Origin: Halomonas zincidurans B6
GTDB lineage: Bacteria; Pseudomonadota; Gammaproteobacteria; Pseudomonadales; Halomonadaceae
Assembly (NCBI RefSeq): GCF_000731955.1
Contig: NZ_JNCK01000001.1
Location: 124,001-188,000 of the forward strand
Direction: 5' to 3'
DNA length: 64,000 bases
A program made the translations under genes and the position numbers. Below, one piece after another: positions 43,956 through 52,710 of the stretch (the first letter of the stretch is position 1; each line of letters opens with the position of its first letter). The notes under the pieces were generated by a model. That model saw only the letters and a program-made list of their open reading frames with translations. It was not told where the DNA came from and did no database searches.

Positions 43956-44042
43956 ATGCAACGCCTCGAGCTCGAGTTTTTGCAAGCCCAGTGCCTGCAT
44001 CGGTACGCCCTGGCCGCCGCTTCGCGCGTGGGAGCCCACTGA
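43956..44042 (+). CDS. Candidate 28-codon leader ORF upstream of prk
   Basis: ATG at 43956 with CAGGGAG six bases before it runs 28 codons (starting MQRLELEFLQAQCLHRYALA) to TGA. The stop lies one base before the prk ATG (TGAGATG), so ribosomes finishing it could restart on prk. It has no similarity I recognise. It may be a coupling leader or chance. Confidence 0.4.
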   Translation: MQRLELEFLQAQCLHRYALAAASRVGAH

Positions 44043-44043
44043 G

Positions 44044-44916
44044 ATGTCCCGCGAGTATCCGATCGTCGCGGTGACCGGCTCGTCGGCCGCCGGCACCACC
44101 ACCGTGCGACGTACCTTCGAGCGCATGTTCACCCGCGAGGACGTCCATGCCGCCTTCGTCGATGGCGACGCCTTTCATCGCTACACCAAGGAAGAGCTGA
44201 CGCGGATCTTCCGCGAGGAGCCCGAGCGCACCGACGAGCTCTCGCACTTCGCGGTGGGCGCCAACCTGCTCGATCGGCTCGGAGCGCTGTTCCAGGAGTA
44301 CGGTGAGCAGGGCACCGGCACCTACCGCCATTACATCCATGCCGAAGACAAGCGCATGATCGAGGCCGGCTACAAGGTCGGCACCTTCACCGAGTGGCAG
44401 GACCTGCCGTGCGGTACCGACCTGCTGTTCTACGAGGGGCTGCACGGCGGCCTGGTCACCGGCGACTGCGATATCGCCCGGCATGTCGACCTGCTGGTCG
44501 GCGTGGCCCCGACCATGAACCTCGAGTGGATTCAGAAGATCGATCGTGACACCAAGCTGCGTGGTTATACTCAGGAGGCGGTGATCGACACCATCCTGGG
44601 GCGCATGCACGACTACGTGCGCTACATCCAGCCGCAATTCTCGCGCACCCACATCAATTTCCAGCGCGTGCCCACGGTGGATACCTCCAACCCGTTCGAG
44701 ATCCAGGATATCCCCACCGACGCTGAATCGTTCGTGGTGATCCGTTTCCGCGATCCGTCGACGGTGGATTTCCCTTATTTGCTGGCGATGATTCAGGATG
44801 CCTTCATGAGCCGTCCGCACACCCTGGTGGTGCCCGGCGCGCGGCTGTCGCTGGCGATGGAGCTGATCCTCGGCCCGCTGGTGCGTCACCTGCTGGCCCA
44901 GCGACGCTTTCGTTGA
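44044..44916 (+). CDS. prkB: Phosphoribulokinase-like protein (PrkB type)
   Basis: A 290-residue P-loop kinase of the phosphoribulokinase/uridine kinase family. Walker A is GSSAAGTTTVRRTF near residues 12-25, followed by DGDAFHRYTKEEL and FYEGLHGGL. True phosphoribulokinase feeds RuBisCO in the Calvin cycle, but no RuBisCO gene is visible here, and the closest type is the short PrkB protein of heterotrophic gamma-proteobacteria whose role is not settled. It follows a possible 28-codon leader by one base. Confidence 0.88.
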   Translation: MSREYPIVAVTGSSAAGTTTVRRTFERMFTREDVHAAFVDGDAFHRYTKEELTRIFREEPERTDELSHFAVGANLLDRLGALFQEYGEQGTGTYRHYIHAEDKRMIEAGYKVGTFTEWQDLPCGTDLLFYEGLHGGLVTGDCDIARHVDLLVGVAPTMNLEWIQKIDRDTKLRGYTQEAVIDTILGRMHDYVRYIQPQFSRTHINFQRVPTVDTSNPFEIQDIPTDAESFVVIRFRDPSTVDFPYLLAMIQDAFMSRPHTLVVPGARLSLAMELILGPLVRHLLAQRRFR

Positions 44917-44927
44917 CGCCGGTTTAA

Positions 44928-44936
44928 CCCCCCCCC
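44928..44936. repeat. Nine-C homopolymer before the LacI-family start
   Basis: A run of nine C lies 12 bases before the ATG and just ahead of the GGGAGAACG ribosome binding site. A change in length would alter the leader, possibly its accessibility. Confidence 0.85.
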
Positions 44937-44948
44937 GCCGGGAGAACG

Positions 44949-45944
44949 ATGATACGACGTGGCAAGGTGACCATCACCGATATCGCCAAACATGTGGGCA
45001 TGACCAACATGACGGTATCGCGTGCGCTAAATAAGCCGGACAAGGTCAAGCCGGAAACTCGCGAACGAATCCTCGCGGCAGCAAGCCAGTTGGGCTATGT
45101 GCCGAATGCCTTCGCCAGCCATCTGCGCAGTCGTAAGAACCGCTTGGTCGGGCTGGTTACCGCCAGCGTCGATAACCCTTTCTACAGTGAGGTCATCAAG
45201 GCGATTTCGCGCAGTGCCGCGCAGCACGATTATACGATCATGCTGATCGACACCGACGGTTCGGCCGAACTCGAGGCGGTGGCGATCGAGACCCTGCTCA
45301 GCTATCAGGTCGCTGGCATCATCCTTTCACCGGTCTCCGATGATGCGGGGTATCGGCCCGCTTATCTCGAGCGGCTGCGAGCGGCTCACCTGCCGATGGT
45401 GATGATCGACCGGATCCTGGATGTCGGCGACTTTAGTCGCGTGGTGCTGGACAACCACCATGCCGGGCGACTACTCGGTGAGTGGCTGGTTCGCCAGGAG
45501 GTCGGACAGGTGCTGGCGCTTACGGGGCCGAGTGGCTCTCGGATCACGCAGGATCGTATGGCTGGCCTGGTGGCGGCTTATGAGGCGGCGGGCAAGACGT
45601 TGTCGCTGGAACAGCGCCCCGGCGATTACACGTTGCAGCCAGGCTATCGTGATATGTCCGCTTACTTGGCTCGGGAGCCCCCCCCCGAGGCGGTCTTCGG
45701 CTTCAACCAGTTGATTACCTTGGGGGCCATGCGCGCCCTGCATGACGCTCAGATAGACTGGGACGCCGTCAAGGTGGTAGGGGTCGATCGCCTGCCCTAT
45801 GCCGATATCTTCGATGTATCTGTACCCTGTGCTGCCCATGACACTTATCGGGCGGGGCACGAGGCGATTCAATTGCTCTTCGAGCGGATCAACGACTCCA
45901 CGTCTCCCGTGCGCGAAGTCGTGATCGCTGCCGATCTTGTTTGA
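44949..45944 (+). CDS. LacI-family transcriptional regulator of the pentitol island
   Basis: A 331-residue LacI/GalR regulator. The helix-turn-helix and hinge helix are clear (VTITDIAKHVGMTNMTVSRA, LNKPDKVKPETRERILAAAS). A periplasmic-binding-protein-like effector domain starts near residue 60 (RLVGLVTASVDNPFYSEVIK). It converges with the pentitol operon, whose two upstream palindromes have the central CG typical of LacI-family sites, so it is the probable repressor with a pentitol or pentulose as inducer. This is inference from context. A nine-C tract at 45678-45686 encodes Pro-Pro-Pro in the effector domain and could slip out of frame. Confidence 0.9.
   Translation: MIRRGKVTITDIAKHVGMTNMTVSRALNKPDKVKPETRERILAAASQLGYVPNAFASHLRSRKNRLVGLVTASVDNPFYSEVIKAISRSAAQHDYTIMLIDTDGSAELEAVAIETLLSYQVAGIILSPVSDDAGYRPAYLERLRAAHLPMVMIDRILDVGDFSRVVLDNHHAGRLLGEWLVRQEVGQVLALTGPSGSRITQDRMAGLVAAYEAAGKTLSLEQRPGDYTLQPGYRDMSAYLAREPPPEAVFGFNQLITLGAMRALHDAQIDWDAVKVVGVDRLPYADIFDVSVPCAAHDTYRAGHEAIQLLFERINDSTSPVREVVIAADLV
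45678..45686. repeat. Nine-C homopolymer inside the LacI-family gene
   Basis: Nine C encode three consecutive prolines (REPPPEA). Gain or loss of one C would truncate the regulator in its effector domain. Confidence 0.85.
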
Positions 45945-45987
45945 CATCCTGATCGGCTGAACGGCATCGACACCGCACGAACAGTGA

Positions 45988-46719
45988 TCAGCGTGCGGTG
46001 TAGCCGCCGTCGATCGGCAGGCAGGTACCGCTGATCATCGAAGCGGCCGAACTCAGCAGAAAGGCCACCGGCTGCGCGACCTCGCGGGGGGCGGCAAAGC
46101 GTCCCAGCGGGATCGCCGCCAGCATGGGGTCGCGTTTGGCGGGCTCTGACCAGGCGCGCGCGGCCATCGGGGTTAGGGTCACGGTGGGATTGACGCTGTT
46201 GACGCGAATGCCCTGTGGCCCCAGTTCGAGACACAGGACGCGCGTCATTGCGTCCATCGCCGCCTTCGAGGCGCAATAGCCGAGATGATTCTCCAACGCG
46301 ACCATGGCCGCCTGGCTGGAGACGTTGACGATGCTGCCCTGGCGTCCGGCCGCCAGCATGTTGTTGGCGGCCTCGCGAGCCACGATCGTAGCGGCACGCA
46401 AGTTGGTTGCCATCATCGCGTCGAGGTCCGCGGCGTGCAGCCGGGTGGCGGGATCGAGAATCGAGATGCCTGCGCAGTTGACCAGACCGTCAAGAGCCGG
46501 GAGGTCGGCGAAAGCCGCTGTAATCGCGTACTCGTCGGTGATGTCCAGGGCCACGGTACGGGCGCCCAGTTCGTGTTCGAGGGCCTTGAGACGCTCCTGG
46601 TTACGGCCGAATAGCACTAGATCGGCGCCGCACTCGCGCAACAGTCGGGCGATTTCCAGGCCGATGCCGCTGGTCGCCCCGGTCACCAGGAAGTGCTTCC
46701 CCCGAAGTTCGAAATCCAT
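45988..46719 (-). CDS. SDR oxidoreductase, L-xylulose reductase/dicarbonyl reductase-like
   Basis: A 243-residue short-chain dehydrogenase. The cofactor motif is VTGATSGIGLEIARLL, and R41 after the second strand (LFGRNQER) suggests NADP(H). Catalytic residues are in VNVSSQAAM (Ser), GYCASKAAMD (Tyr, Lys). The stretch LELGPQGIRVNSVNPTVTLT and the ending GTCLPIDGGY resemble mammalian DCXR, which interconverts xylitol and L-xylulose. It is the last gene of the pentitol operon. Whether it oxidises the imported polyol or reduces an intermediate cannot be told. Confidence 0.85.
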   Translation of the reverse strand: MDFELRGKHFLVTGATSGIGLEIARLLRECGADLVLFGRNQERLKALEHELGARTVALDITDEYAITAAFADLPALDGLVNCAGISILDPATRLHAADLDAMMATNLRAATIVAREAANNMLAAGRQGSIVNVSSQAAMVALENHLGYCASKAAMDAMTRVLCLELGPQGIRVNSVNPTVTLTPMAARAWSEPAKRDPMLAAIPLGRFAAPREVAQPVAFLLSSAASMISGTCLPIDGGYTAR

Positions 46720-46729
46720 GATCTGTCCT

Positions 46730-48274
46730 TCAATGGGCTGTCATCGCACCGGCGTCACTGAGCCGGTGCATGATGGGCTTGAGAGTGGGGTAGAGTTGGC
46801 AATAGAGCGCGAAGAGTTCGTCGTAGCGGGCTGCCGCTTGTGGATCGGGTGTGGCCCGCTCATCGAGGTTGCCATGACGGTTGGTAGCTGAGATGTCGAG
46901 CAGATCGACGGCTTGGCCGGCCAGCAGGCCGGCGCCCAGGGCCGCTTCCACGTCCTCGCGGTAGGTATAGACGGGCAGTTGGGTTACGTCGGCGATGATC
47001 TGCATCCAGAGGTTTGAACGGGTGGCGCCGCCGACCACGACCAGGTAGGGGTCGAGCACTTCCCCCTGTTGGCTGCCGGCTTCCATGTTATGACGCAGGG
47101 CGAAGGTCACGCCTTCGAGTACGGCGCGATACAGGTGAGGGCGTCGGTGATAAAGGCTCAAACCGATGAAGCAGGCACTGGCCCGGGCGTCCCATACCGG
47201 ACTGCGTTCGCCCATCAGGTAGGGCAGAAACAGCAAGCCATCGGCGCCCGGGGGAAGCTCTCGGGCGGGCGGCTCGAGCCGATCGTAGACGCTGCCATGC
47301 TCCCCGGCCGCGGCCCTGTCCTCGCCGCACAGAGTATCGACGAACCAACTGACCGAAGCCCCGGCGGTCAGCGCGCCGCCAAAGGTATATAGATCCCGGT
47401 CTCCATTCAGTACATGCGGCATGCTTATCAGCCCCTGGTCGGCATCGACGTGCTGGTTGATCACCCCCCAGCACATACTGGTGCCGATCATGGCAACGTG
47501 ATTGCCGGGCCGGGTCGCCCCCGCCGCCAACGTGGCCATCGCCGCATCGACCCCGCCGGCGATCACCGGAATGCCGGCGGGCAGGCCTAGTTCGTCGGCC
47601 AGCGCGGGCAGCAGGCCGCCAACGGTCGCACCAGAGTCGACCAGTCGGGAAGGCATCTTGTCCTGCTCGAGTCCCAGGGCCTCGAGCATTTCCGTCGACC
47701 AGTCGCGTGCCGCGAGGTCGTAGACGCCGCCGATGTTACCGGCCGAACTGTGGTCGATGGCGATCTCGCCACTCAGGCGATAGTTGATGTAGCTGTTGGG
47801 TGGCAGCAGATAGCGGGTGCGTTTCCAGATTTCCGGGCGCTCGGCCTTAAGCCACATCATCTTGGTGAAGCCGTAGTAGCTGTCCACGCCATTGCCGGTG
47901 ACGCTTCCCAGTCGAGTCAGGTCGATGTGCTCCTTCACCCACTGGACCTGGGCCTCCGCACGGCGATCCATCCAGATCAGGCAGGGGTGAACGGGCTGGA
48001 TCTCGGCGTCGACCGGGATTCCCGAGCCGCCATAGAGGCTGCTGACACACAGTCCCTTGACGCCTCGGGGATCGACCTCGGAGGCTTCCAGGCAGGCCCT
48101 GATGCAGTTGAGTACGGCCTCCCACCATACGTTCGGCCACTGCTCGGCCCAGAGTGGACGTGGGGTGTCGACCCGGTAGCCCTGGCCATGCTCGGCCAGG
48201 ATCCGGCCTTGGCGATCGATTACCACTGCCTTGGTGCTTTGGGTGCCGATGTCGATCCCGATAACGGTTTCCAT
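46730..48274 (-). CDS. FGGY-family pentulose kinase (xylulokinase-like)
   Basis: A 514-residue FGGY carbohydrate kinase. The N-terminal phosphate-binding motif is GIDIGTQSTKAVVIDRQGRI, and the second domain has LLFLPYLMGERSPVWDARAS and VVVGGATRSNLWMQIIADVT, both signature regions. Related enzymes phosphorylate D-xylulose, L-xylulose or D-ribulose. With a ribitol-dehydrogenase-like gene in the operon, D-ribulose or xylulose is the likeliest substrate; the choice is inference. It lies 10 bases before the final SDR gene and 45 bases after the permease gene. Confidence 0.87.
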   Translation of the reverse strand: METVIGIDIGTQSTKAVVIDRQGRILAEHGQGYRVDTPRPLWAEQWPNVWWEAVLNCIRACLEASEVDPRGVKGLCVSSLYGGSGIPVDAEIQPVHPCLIWMDRRAEAQVQWVKEHIDLTRLGSVTGNGVDSYYGFTKMMWLKAERPEIWKRTRYLLPPNSYINYRLSGEIAIDHSSAGNIGGVYDLAARDWSTEMLEALGLEQDKMPSRLVDSGATVGGLLPALADELGLPAGIPVIAGGVDAAMATLAAGATRPGNHVAMIGTSMCWGVINQHVDADQGLISMPHVLNGDRDLYTFGGALTAGASVSWFVDTLCGEDRAAAGEHGSVYDRLEPPARELPPGADGLLFLPYLMGERSPVWDARASACFIGLSLYHRRPHLYRAVLEGVTFALRHNMEAGSQQGEVLDPYLVVVGGATRSNLWMQIIADVTQLPVYTYREDVEAALGAGLLAGQAVDLLDISATNRHGNLDERATPDPQAAARYDELFALYCQLYPTLKPIMHRLSDAGAMTAH

Positions 48275-48319
48275 GCAGATACCCCTTGCGCTTGAGGGTG
48301 GCCTTGAGCTGGCTGGTGG

Positions 48320-49300
48320 TCAGGTCGTGCGCTTGCGGCTTATGTAGATTGCCAGCAGGATGATCAGGCCTTTGACAACGTTCTGGAGGTAGGGAGAGAC
48401 GCCCATCAGATTGAGACCGTTGTTGAGCACGCCGAGCAGCAAGGCCCCGACCAGGGTGCCGAGTATCATGCCTCGCCCACCGGTGATGGCGGCTCCACCC
48501 AGTACTACGGCGGCGATGGCATCTAGCTCGAAGCCGACCCCGGCATTAGGCTGGCCGCTCATCAGGCGAGAGGTGATGACCAGTCCAGCGATGGCCGCGG
48601 TAGTGCCGCTCAGGGTGTAGACCAGCAGCTTGTAGCGCGAGACGCGAATGCCAGACAGTCGGGTGGCTTCTTCGTTACCGCCGATGGCGTACAGGTAGCG
48701 TCCGGTGGCGGTATGGCTGAGCAGTACATATCCGAGTGCGTAGACGGCGAACATGATCAGGATGGGCATTTCGATACCGGCCAGGGTGCCACGACCGAAG
48801 AAGGCGAACTCCGAGGGTAACCCGGAAATCGGGTAGCCGCCGGTGTAGATCAGCCCGAGCCCGCGGGCGATGCCCATGGTGGCCAGGGTGACGATGATCG
48901 GCGGCATACCGGCGAAGGCAATGAAGAGACCGTTGAAGGCCCCGAAGGCGGCACCGACCAGCAGCCCCAGAATGATCGCCAGCGAGGGCGGGACACTGGC
49001 GACCATCAATCCGGCCATGACCGTTCCCGACAGGGCCATCACCGGTCCCACTGAGAGGTCGATACCCCCGGTCAGGATGGCCAGGCTCATTCCCACCGCG
49101 ATGATCGCAATGATCGACACTTGTCGCACCAGATTGATCTGATTGCTTAAAGTAAGAAAATTGTCATTGATTAATGCCATGGCGATGAAGACTGTGACGA
49201 GGCCGATCAGCGGGTAGAAAATCGGGGTGCGGCGCCAGCGAGCCAGTCGCATGTTGAGTGACTGGCGGGCTGTGCCGGGCGTTGAGGCGAGCTGGCTCAT
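48320..49300 (-). CDS. Ribose-type ABC transporter permease
   Basis: A 326-residue permease of the RbsC/XylH family with about ten hydrophobic segments. Typical stretches are TGGIDLSVGPVMALSGTVMA and GGAAITGGRGMILGTLVGAL. It would form the membrane channel as a dimer with the ATPase encoded just upstream. The start overlaps the ATPase stop by four bases. The sequence identifies a pentose/ribose-type importer but not its exact sugar. Confidence 0.92.
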   Translation of the reverse strand: MSQLASTPGTARQSLNMRLARWRRTPIFYPLIGLVTVFIAMALINDNFLTLSNQINLVRQVSIIAIIAVGMSLAILTGGIDLSVGPVMALSGTVMAGLMVASVPPSLAIILGLLVGAAFGAFNGLFIAFAGMPPIIVTLATMGIARGLGLIYTGGYPISGLPSEFAFFGRGTLAGIEMPILIMFAVYALGYVLLSHTATGRYLYAIGGNEEATRLSGIRVSRYKLLVYTLSGTTAAIAGLVITSRLMSGQPNAGVGFELDAIAAVVLGGAAITGGRGMILGTLVGALLLGVLNNGLNLMGVSPYLQNVVKGLIILLAIYISRKRTT

Positions 49301-50799
49301 TGGCTGAGTCCCCCCGTGGCATGGTGCATAATTGTTTGTGAGTTTAGATCGCCACCCTTGAGTTCGGCAGCGATCCGCCCGTGGTGGAAGACAGCGGCGC
49401 GATCACACAGGCCGATCACTTCGGGGAGCTCCGAGGAGATCAAAATGATCGCCACGCCTTTGGCGGTGAGCTCCTTCATCAGCGCGTAGATTTCCGCCTT
49501 TGCACCGACGTCGATGCCGCGGGTTGGCTCATCGAAGATCAGCACTTTGCACCGATGACCTAGCCAGCGGGCGATGACCACCTTTTGCTGGTTGCCGCCA
49601 CTGAGTTCGCCAACCGGGGTCTCGGGACCGGGCGCTTTGACGCGCACCGATGCCATCAACTTTGCGGCGGTACGCGACTCCTCGTTGCGCCTAATAAACG
49701 GCAGGGCGGCCTGGAATTGCGTCAAATTGTTCAACGAGATGTTGTCGCGACACGAGAACGGAAGGATCAGCCCCTGGGTCTTGCGGCTTTCCGGCAACAA
49801 CCCGATCCCCTGCTCCAAGGCGGTGGCGGGGTGGCGGAGCCTGACTGGCTTACCCTCCATGCTGACCTTGGCGTTCACGGGGCGCGTCGCGCCGATCAGC
49901 CCCATGGCCAGCTCCGTGCGGCCGGAGCCCACCAAACCCGCAAAGCCGAGGATCTCGCCTCGGTGGAGCTTCAGCGAGTGCTCAGGACCATTGGCGTGGA
50001 GGCGTAAGGCCTGTATATCCAGTACCACATTGCGGTAATCAGCATCGCAACGATGCGCAGGGAAGATGTTCTCGACGCGGCGGCCGACCATTTTCTCGAT
50101 CAGATCGTCGCGAGTAGTCGCGGTGATGTCACAATTGTCGACCTTCTCGCCATCGCGCATTACGGTGACGCGATCGCAGATAGTGAAGATCTCCTCCATG
50201 TGGTGGGAGATGAATACCATGCCGACCTGCTGGTCGCGCAATTCGCGCATGATGGTGAACAGGTGGTCGGCTTCGCTGGGCGTCAGAGTCGCGGTCGGTT
50301 CGTCTAGAACCAGGATGCGGGCATCCAGCGAAAGGGCCTTGGCGATCTCGATGAACTGCTGGTCGGCGACGCTCAGTTCGGCGATGGAACAGTCCAGGGG
50401 AATCGAGATCTTGAGGCGGTCGAACAGACGTTGTGCCTCGCGGATCATGCCGGGCTTATCGCGTAGCCCGAGCCGGTTGCGTCGCTCGTGTCCAAGGAAG
50501 ATATTATCCACGGCATCCAAGTCGGGGATCAGGCTGAATTCCTGGAAGATGATGCCGATTCCGGCATCGAGGGCATCCTGATAGCCGTGGAAGTTGCATG
50601 CTTTGCCATCGATTACGATGTCCCCCTCGTCCTGGCGGTAGATGCCGCAAAGGATCTTCATCAGGGTCGACTTGCCGGCCCCGTTCTCGCCGAGCAGGGC
50701 ATGTACCTCTCCAGCGTGGACATCGAAAGACACATCCTGCAGAGCTTTCACCCCGGGAAACGACTTCGAGATATGCCTTAGGGAAAGTAATGGAGTCAT
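49297..50799 (-). CDS. Sugar ABC transporter ATP-binding protein (two ABC domains)
   Basis: A 500-residue RbsA/XylG-type protein with duplicated ABC domains. The first has Walker A GENGAGKST (about residue 35), signature LSVADQQFIEIAKAL and Walker B ILVLDEPTA. The second has a degenerate P-loop GLVGSGRTEL and signature LSGGNQQKVVIARWL with LIFDEPTRGIDVGAK. Degeneracy in one site is normal for this family. MTPLLSL at 50799 is chosen as start because the family begins there; an in-frame ATG 11 residues upstream is possible. Confidence 0.92.
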   Translation of the reverse strand: MTPLLSLRHISKSFPGVKALQDVSFDVHAGEVHALLGENGAGKSTLMKILCGIYRQDEGDIVIDGKACNFHGYQDALDAGIGIIFQEFSLIPDLDAVDNIFLGHERRNRLGLRDKPGMIREAQRLFDRLKISIPLDCSIAELSVADQQFIEIAKALSLDARILVLDEPTATLTPSEADHLFTIMRELRDQQVGMVFISHHMEEIFTICDRVTVMRDGEKVDNCDITATTRDDLIEKMVGRRVENIFPAHRCDADYRNVVLDIQALRLHANGPEHSLKLHRGEILGFAGLVGSGRTELAMGLIGATRPVNAKVSMEGKPVRLRHPATALEQGIGLLPESRKTQGLILPFSCRDNISLNNLTQFQAALPFIRRNEESRTAAKLMASVRVKAPGPETPVGELSGGNQQKVVIARWLGHRCKVLIFDEPTRGIDVGAKAEIYALMKELTAKGVAIILISSELPEVIGLCDRAAVFHHGRIAAELKGGDLNSQTIMHHATGGLSQ

Positions 50800-50856
50800 G
50801 GGGATACTCGCGTGTGCCGCTCCGGGCGGCACACGTTGTCAGCGTCTACGGTAGGG

Positions 50857-51795
50857 TTACCAGCTGAAGTCGGCGGCCTTTTCGCGGTCGATCAGCTTCA
50901 CGTCGATTGGGATTTCCGCAGGAACGTTGCTGGCGCCCCAGTATTTGGCCAGACCGAGACCGAGCCCCAGGCGTACCATATCGCGGGGGTACTGAGCCGA
51001 GGTGGCTATGAACGGTGAATTGGCCTCCTGGATCTTGCTAATAGCCTCGGGATGACCGTCTACACTGACTAGCTTTATGTCTTTACCGCTGGCTTCTATG
51101 GCAACCAAGGCGCCGAGTGAGCCGATGTCATTGACGCTAAAAATGCCGTCCAGATCCGGGTTCGCTTGGATGATATTCTCGGTCACTGTCATGGCCTGGG
51201 CGCGCTCCTGGCGTCCGTTCTGCTTGTCGACGATCTCGATGCCGGAATATTCGCCGAGCGCGGCGGTGCAGCCATCGATGCGCTGCAAGATCGGTACGAC
51301 AGGAATACCGTCCAACAAGGCCACTTGGCCTTCCCCATCGAGTTTCTGAGCCAGGTAATCGCATGACTTGTAGCCGGCGTCGTAGTTCTTGGAGCCCACG
51401 AAGCCATCTACTGGCCCTTTGGCCTGGGCATCGATTGCTATGGTGGTGACGCCGGCTTCCTTGGCGGCCAATACTGCCGTCTCGACGCCGACAGAATCAG
51501 CTGGGTTGAGCAGCAGGATGTCGACACCCCGTTGGATCATGTCTTCGACATCGCTGACCTGCTTGGCGACGTCATGGCGGGCATCGGTGATGATAACTTC
51601 GGCCCCTATGCTTTCAGCAGCACTCTCGAGCGCTTTCTGCATGGTCACAAAATACTGATTGTTGAGTTCTTGAAAGGACATACCGATTGTCAGAGTATCC
51701 TCATCTGCCACCACAGTGCCCGTAGCCAGCATGCTTACGCAGGCGGTGGCGAGGGCTGTCTTGCGGGCGTGTACTGTCAACTCGGGGATTTTCAT
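50857..51795 (-). CDS. Periplasmic sugar-binding protein of the pentitol ABC importer
   Basis: A 312-residue ribose-type (cluster B) binding protein. A Sec signal peptide covers about residues 1-30 (ATACVSMLATGTVVADEDTL), after which comes a type I periplasmic fold beginning LTIGMSFQELNNQYFVTMQK and with VEDMIQRGVDILLLNPADS and VSVDGHPEAISKI. The ATG at 51795 has GGAG seven bases upstream. It is the first gene after an operator palindrome, so its transcription is probably controlled by the LacI-family gene product. The ligand, likely a pentitol or pentose, is inferred from neighbours. Confidence 0.92.
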   Translation of the reverse strand: MKIPELTVHARKTALATACVSMLATGTVVADEDTLTIGMSFQELNNQYFVTMQKALESAAESIGAEVIITDARHDVAKQVSDVEDMIQRGVDILLLNPADSVGVETAVLAAKEAGVTTIAIDAQAKGPVDGFVGSKNYDAGYKSCDYLAQKLDGEGQVALLDGIPVVPILQRIDGCTAALGEYSGIEIVDKQNGRQERAQAMTVTENIIQANPDLDGIFSVNDIGSLGALVAIEASGKDIKLVSVDGHPEAISKIQEANSPFIATSAQYPRDMVRLGLGLGLAKYWGASNVPAEIPIDVKLIDREKAADFSW

Positions 51796-51850
51796 GTTTG
51801 GCTCCAGATTTGTTCTTGTCACATTTGGGATAGGTAATTGTAGATACTGC

Positions 51851-51874
51851 CAAAATGTTAACGTCAACATTTTG
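51851..51874. promoter_or_regulatory. Palindromic operator upstream of the sugar-binding protein gene
   Basis: A 24-base palindrome (CAAAATGTTAACGTCAACAT then TTTG) with 11 of 12 pairs matching and a central CG, typical of LacI-family sites. On the minus strand it contains TTGACG, which could be the -35 box; candidate -10 boxes downstream are ambiguous in spacing. Binding there would block transcription. Confidence 0.75.
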
Positions 51875-51981
51875 AAGGCTAGTAAGCCCCAAGAAGCGAG
51901 TCAATGGCCCTGCGACCAATGTCTAGTCATCTTGTGAGCCCAATTGGTAGAAATCGATGGAGCTGCTGCCGGGTGTGCTAT

Positions 51982-52710
51982 CTACATGTCGAAATTGCTT
52001 GGCAGGACCACCATGTCACGAATAGTTACGTTGCGAGGGCGGGTCAGCATATACAGGATGGCATCTGCTACCTCGGCCGGTTCGATGATGCTGCCCGACT
52101 CCTTGGCCTTTCGCAGGTTGTCCTCGGGCCAGTCGGCCAGCAGGGCGCTGTTGACGGGGCCGGGCGAGACCGAGGCGACACGGATGCCATGCCTGAGGAC
52201 TTGGCGGCGCACGGTCTGGACGAAGCTGGTCATGGCCCACTTTGAGGAGGCGTAGACCGGCTCCCAGGGGACGGGAAAATGCCCGGCTACAGAGCTCGTT
52301 ACCATGATGTCGCCAGTGCCACGCTCGATCATGTGTGGCAGGACATTATGGACGTTCTTCATCACTACACTGACGTTAAGGCTCACCATTCGGTCGATCG
52401 AGTCTGGGTCGGCATCGATCAAGTCGCCACCGATGTAGCTGCCGGCATTGGCGTGGAAGATGTCGAGCTGACCCGCCTTCTCCAGGACACGTGACAGCAG
52501 CGTCGCGCAGTCCTGCGGGTCGAGCAGGTCGATAACCAGCGGCATTGCGGCCTCGCCGAGTTCCTTGCAGGCCGACTCAAGGGTGGACTCGTCGCGATCG
52601 ATAAGCACCACACGGGCGCCCGAGGAAATCATTGCTTTTACGCTGGCTAGCCCGATGCCCGATGCCGCTCCGGTTACGGCTGCCACCTTGCCAGTCAAAT
52701 CATTCGCCAT
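51982..52710 (-). CDS. Ribitol 2-dehydrogenase-like SDR
   Basis: A 242-residue short-chain dehydrogenase. The nucleotide motif is VTGAASGIGLASVKAM, and D36 at the end of the second strand (VLIDRD) suggests NAD. The catalytic tyrosine and lysine lie in PVYASSKWAMT. Segments such as LDIFHANAGSYIGGDLIDAD, RRQVLRHGIRVASVSPGPVN and VTIRDMVVLP closely match Klebsiella ribitol dehydrogenase (RbtD) as remembered. That enzyme oxidises ribitol to D-ribulose. It is the first gene of the pentitol island, with its own operator-like palindrome about 150 bases upstream. The role is supported by the kinase and importer downstream, but other pentitols cannot be excluded. Confidence 0.86.
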   Translation of the reverse strand: MANDLTGKVAAVTGAASGIGLASVKAMISSGARVVLIDRDESTLESACKELGEAAMPLVIDLLDPQDCATLLSRVLEKAGQLDIFHANAGSYIGGDLIDADPDSIDRMVSLNVSVVMKNVHNVLPHMIERGTGDIMVTSSVAGHFPVPWEPVYASSKWAMTSFVQTVRRQVLRHGIRVASVSPGPVNSALLADWPEDNLRKAKESGSIIEPAEVADAILYMLTRPRNVTIRDMVVLPSNFDM

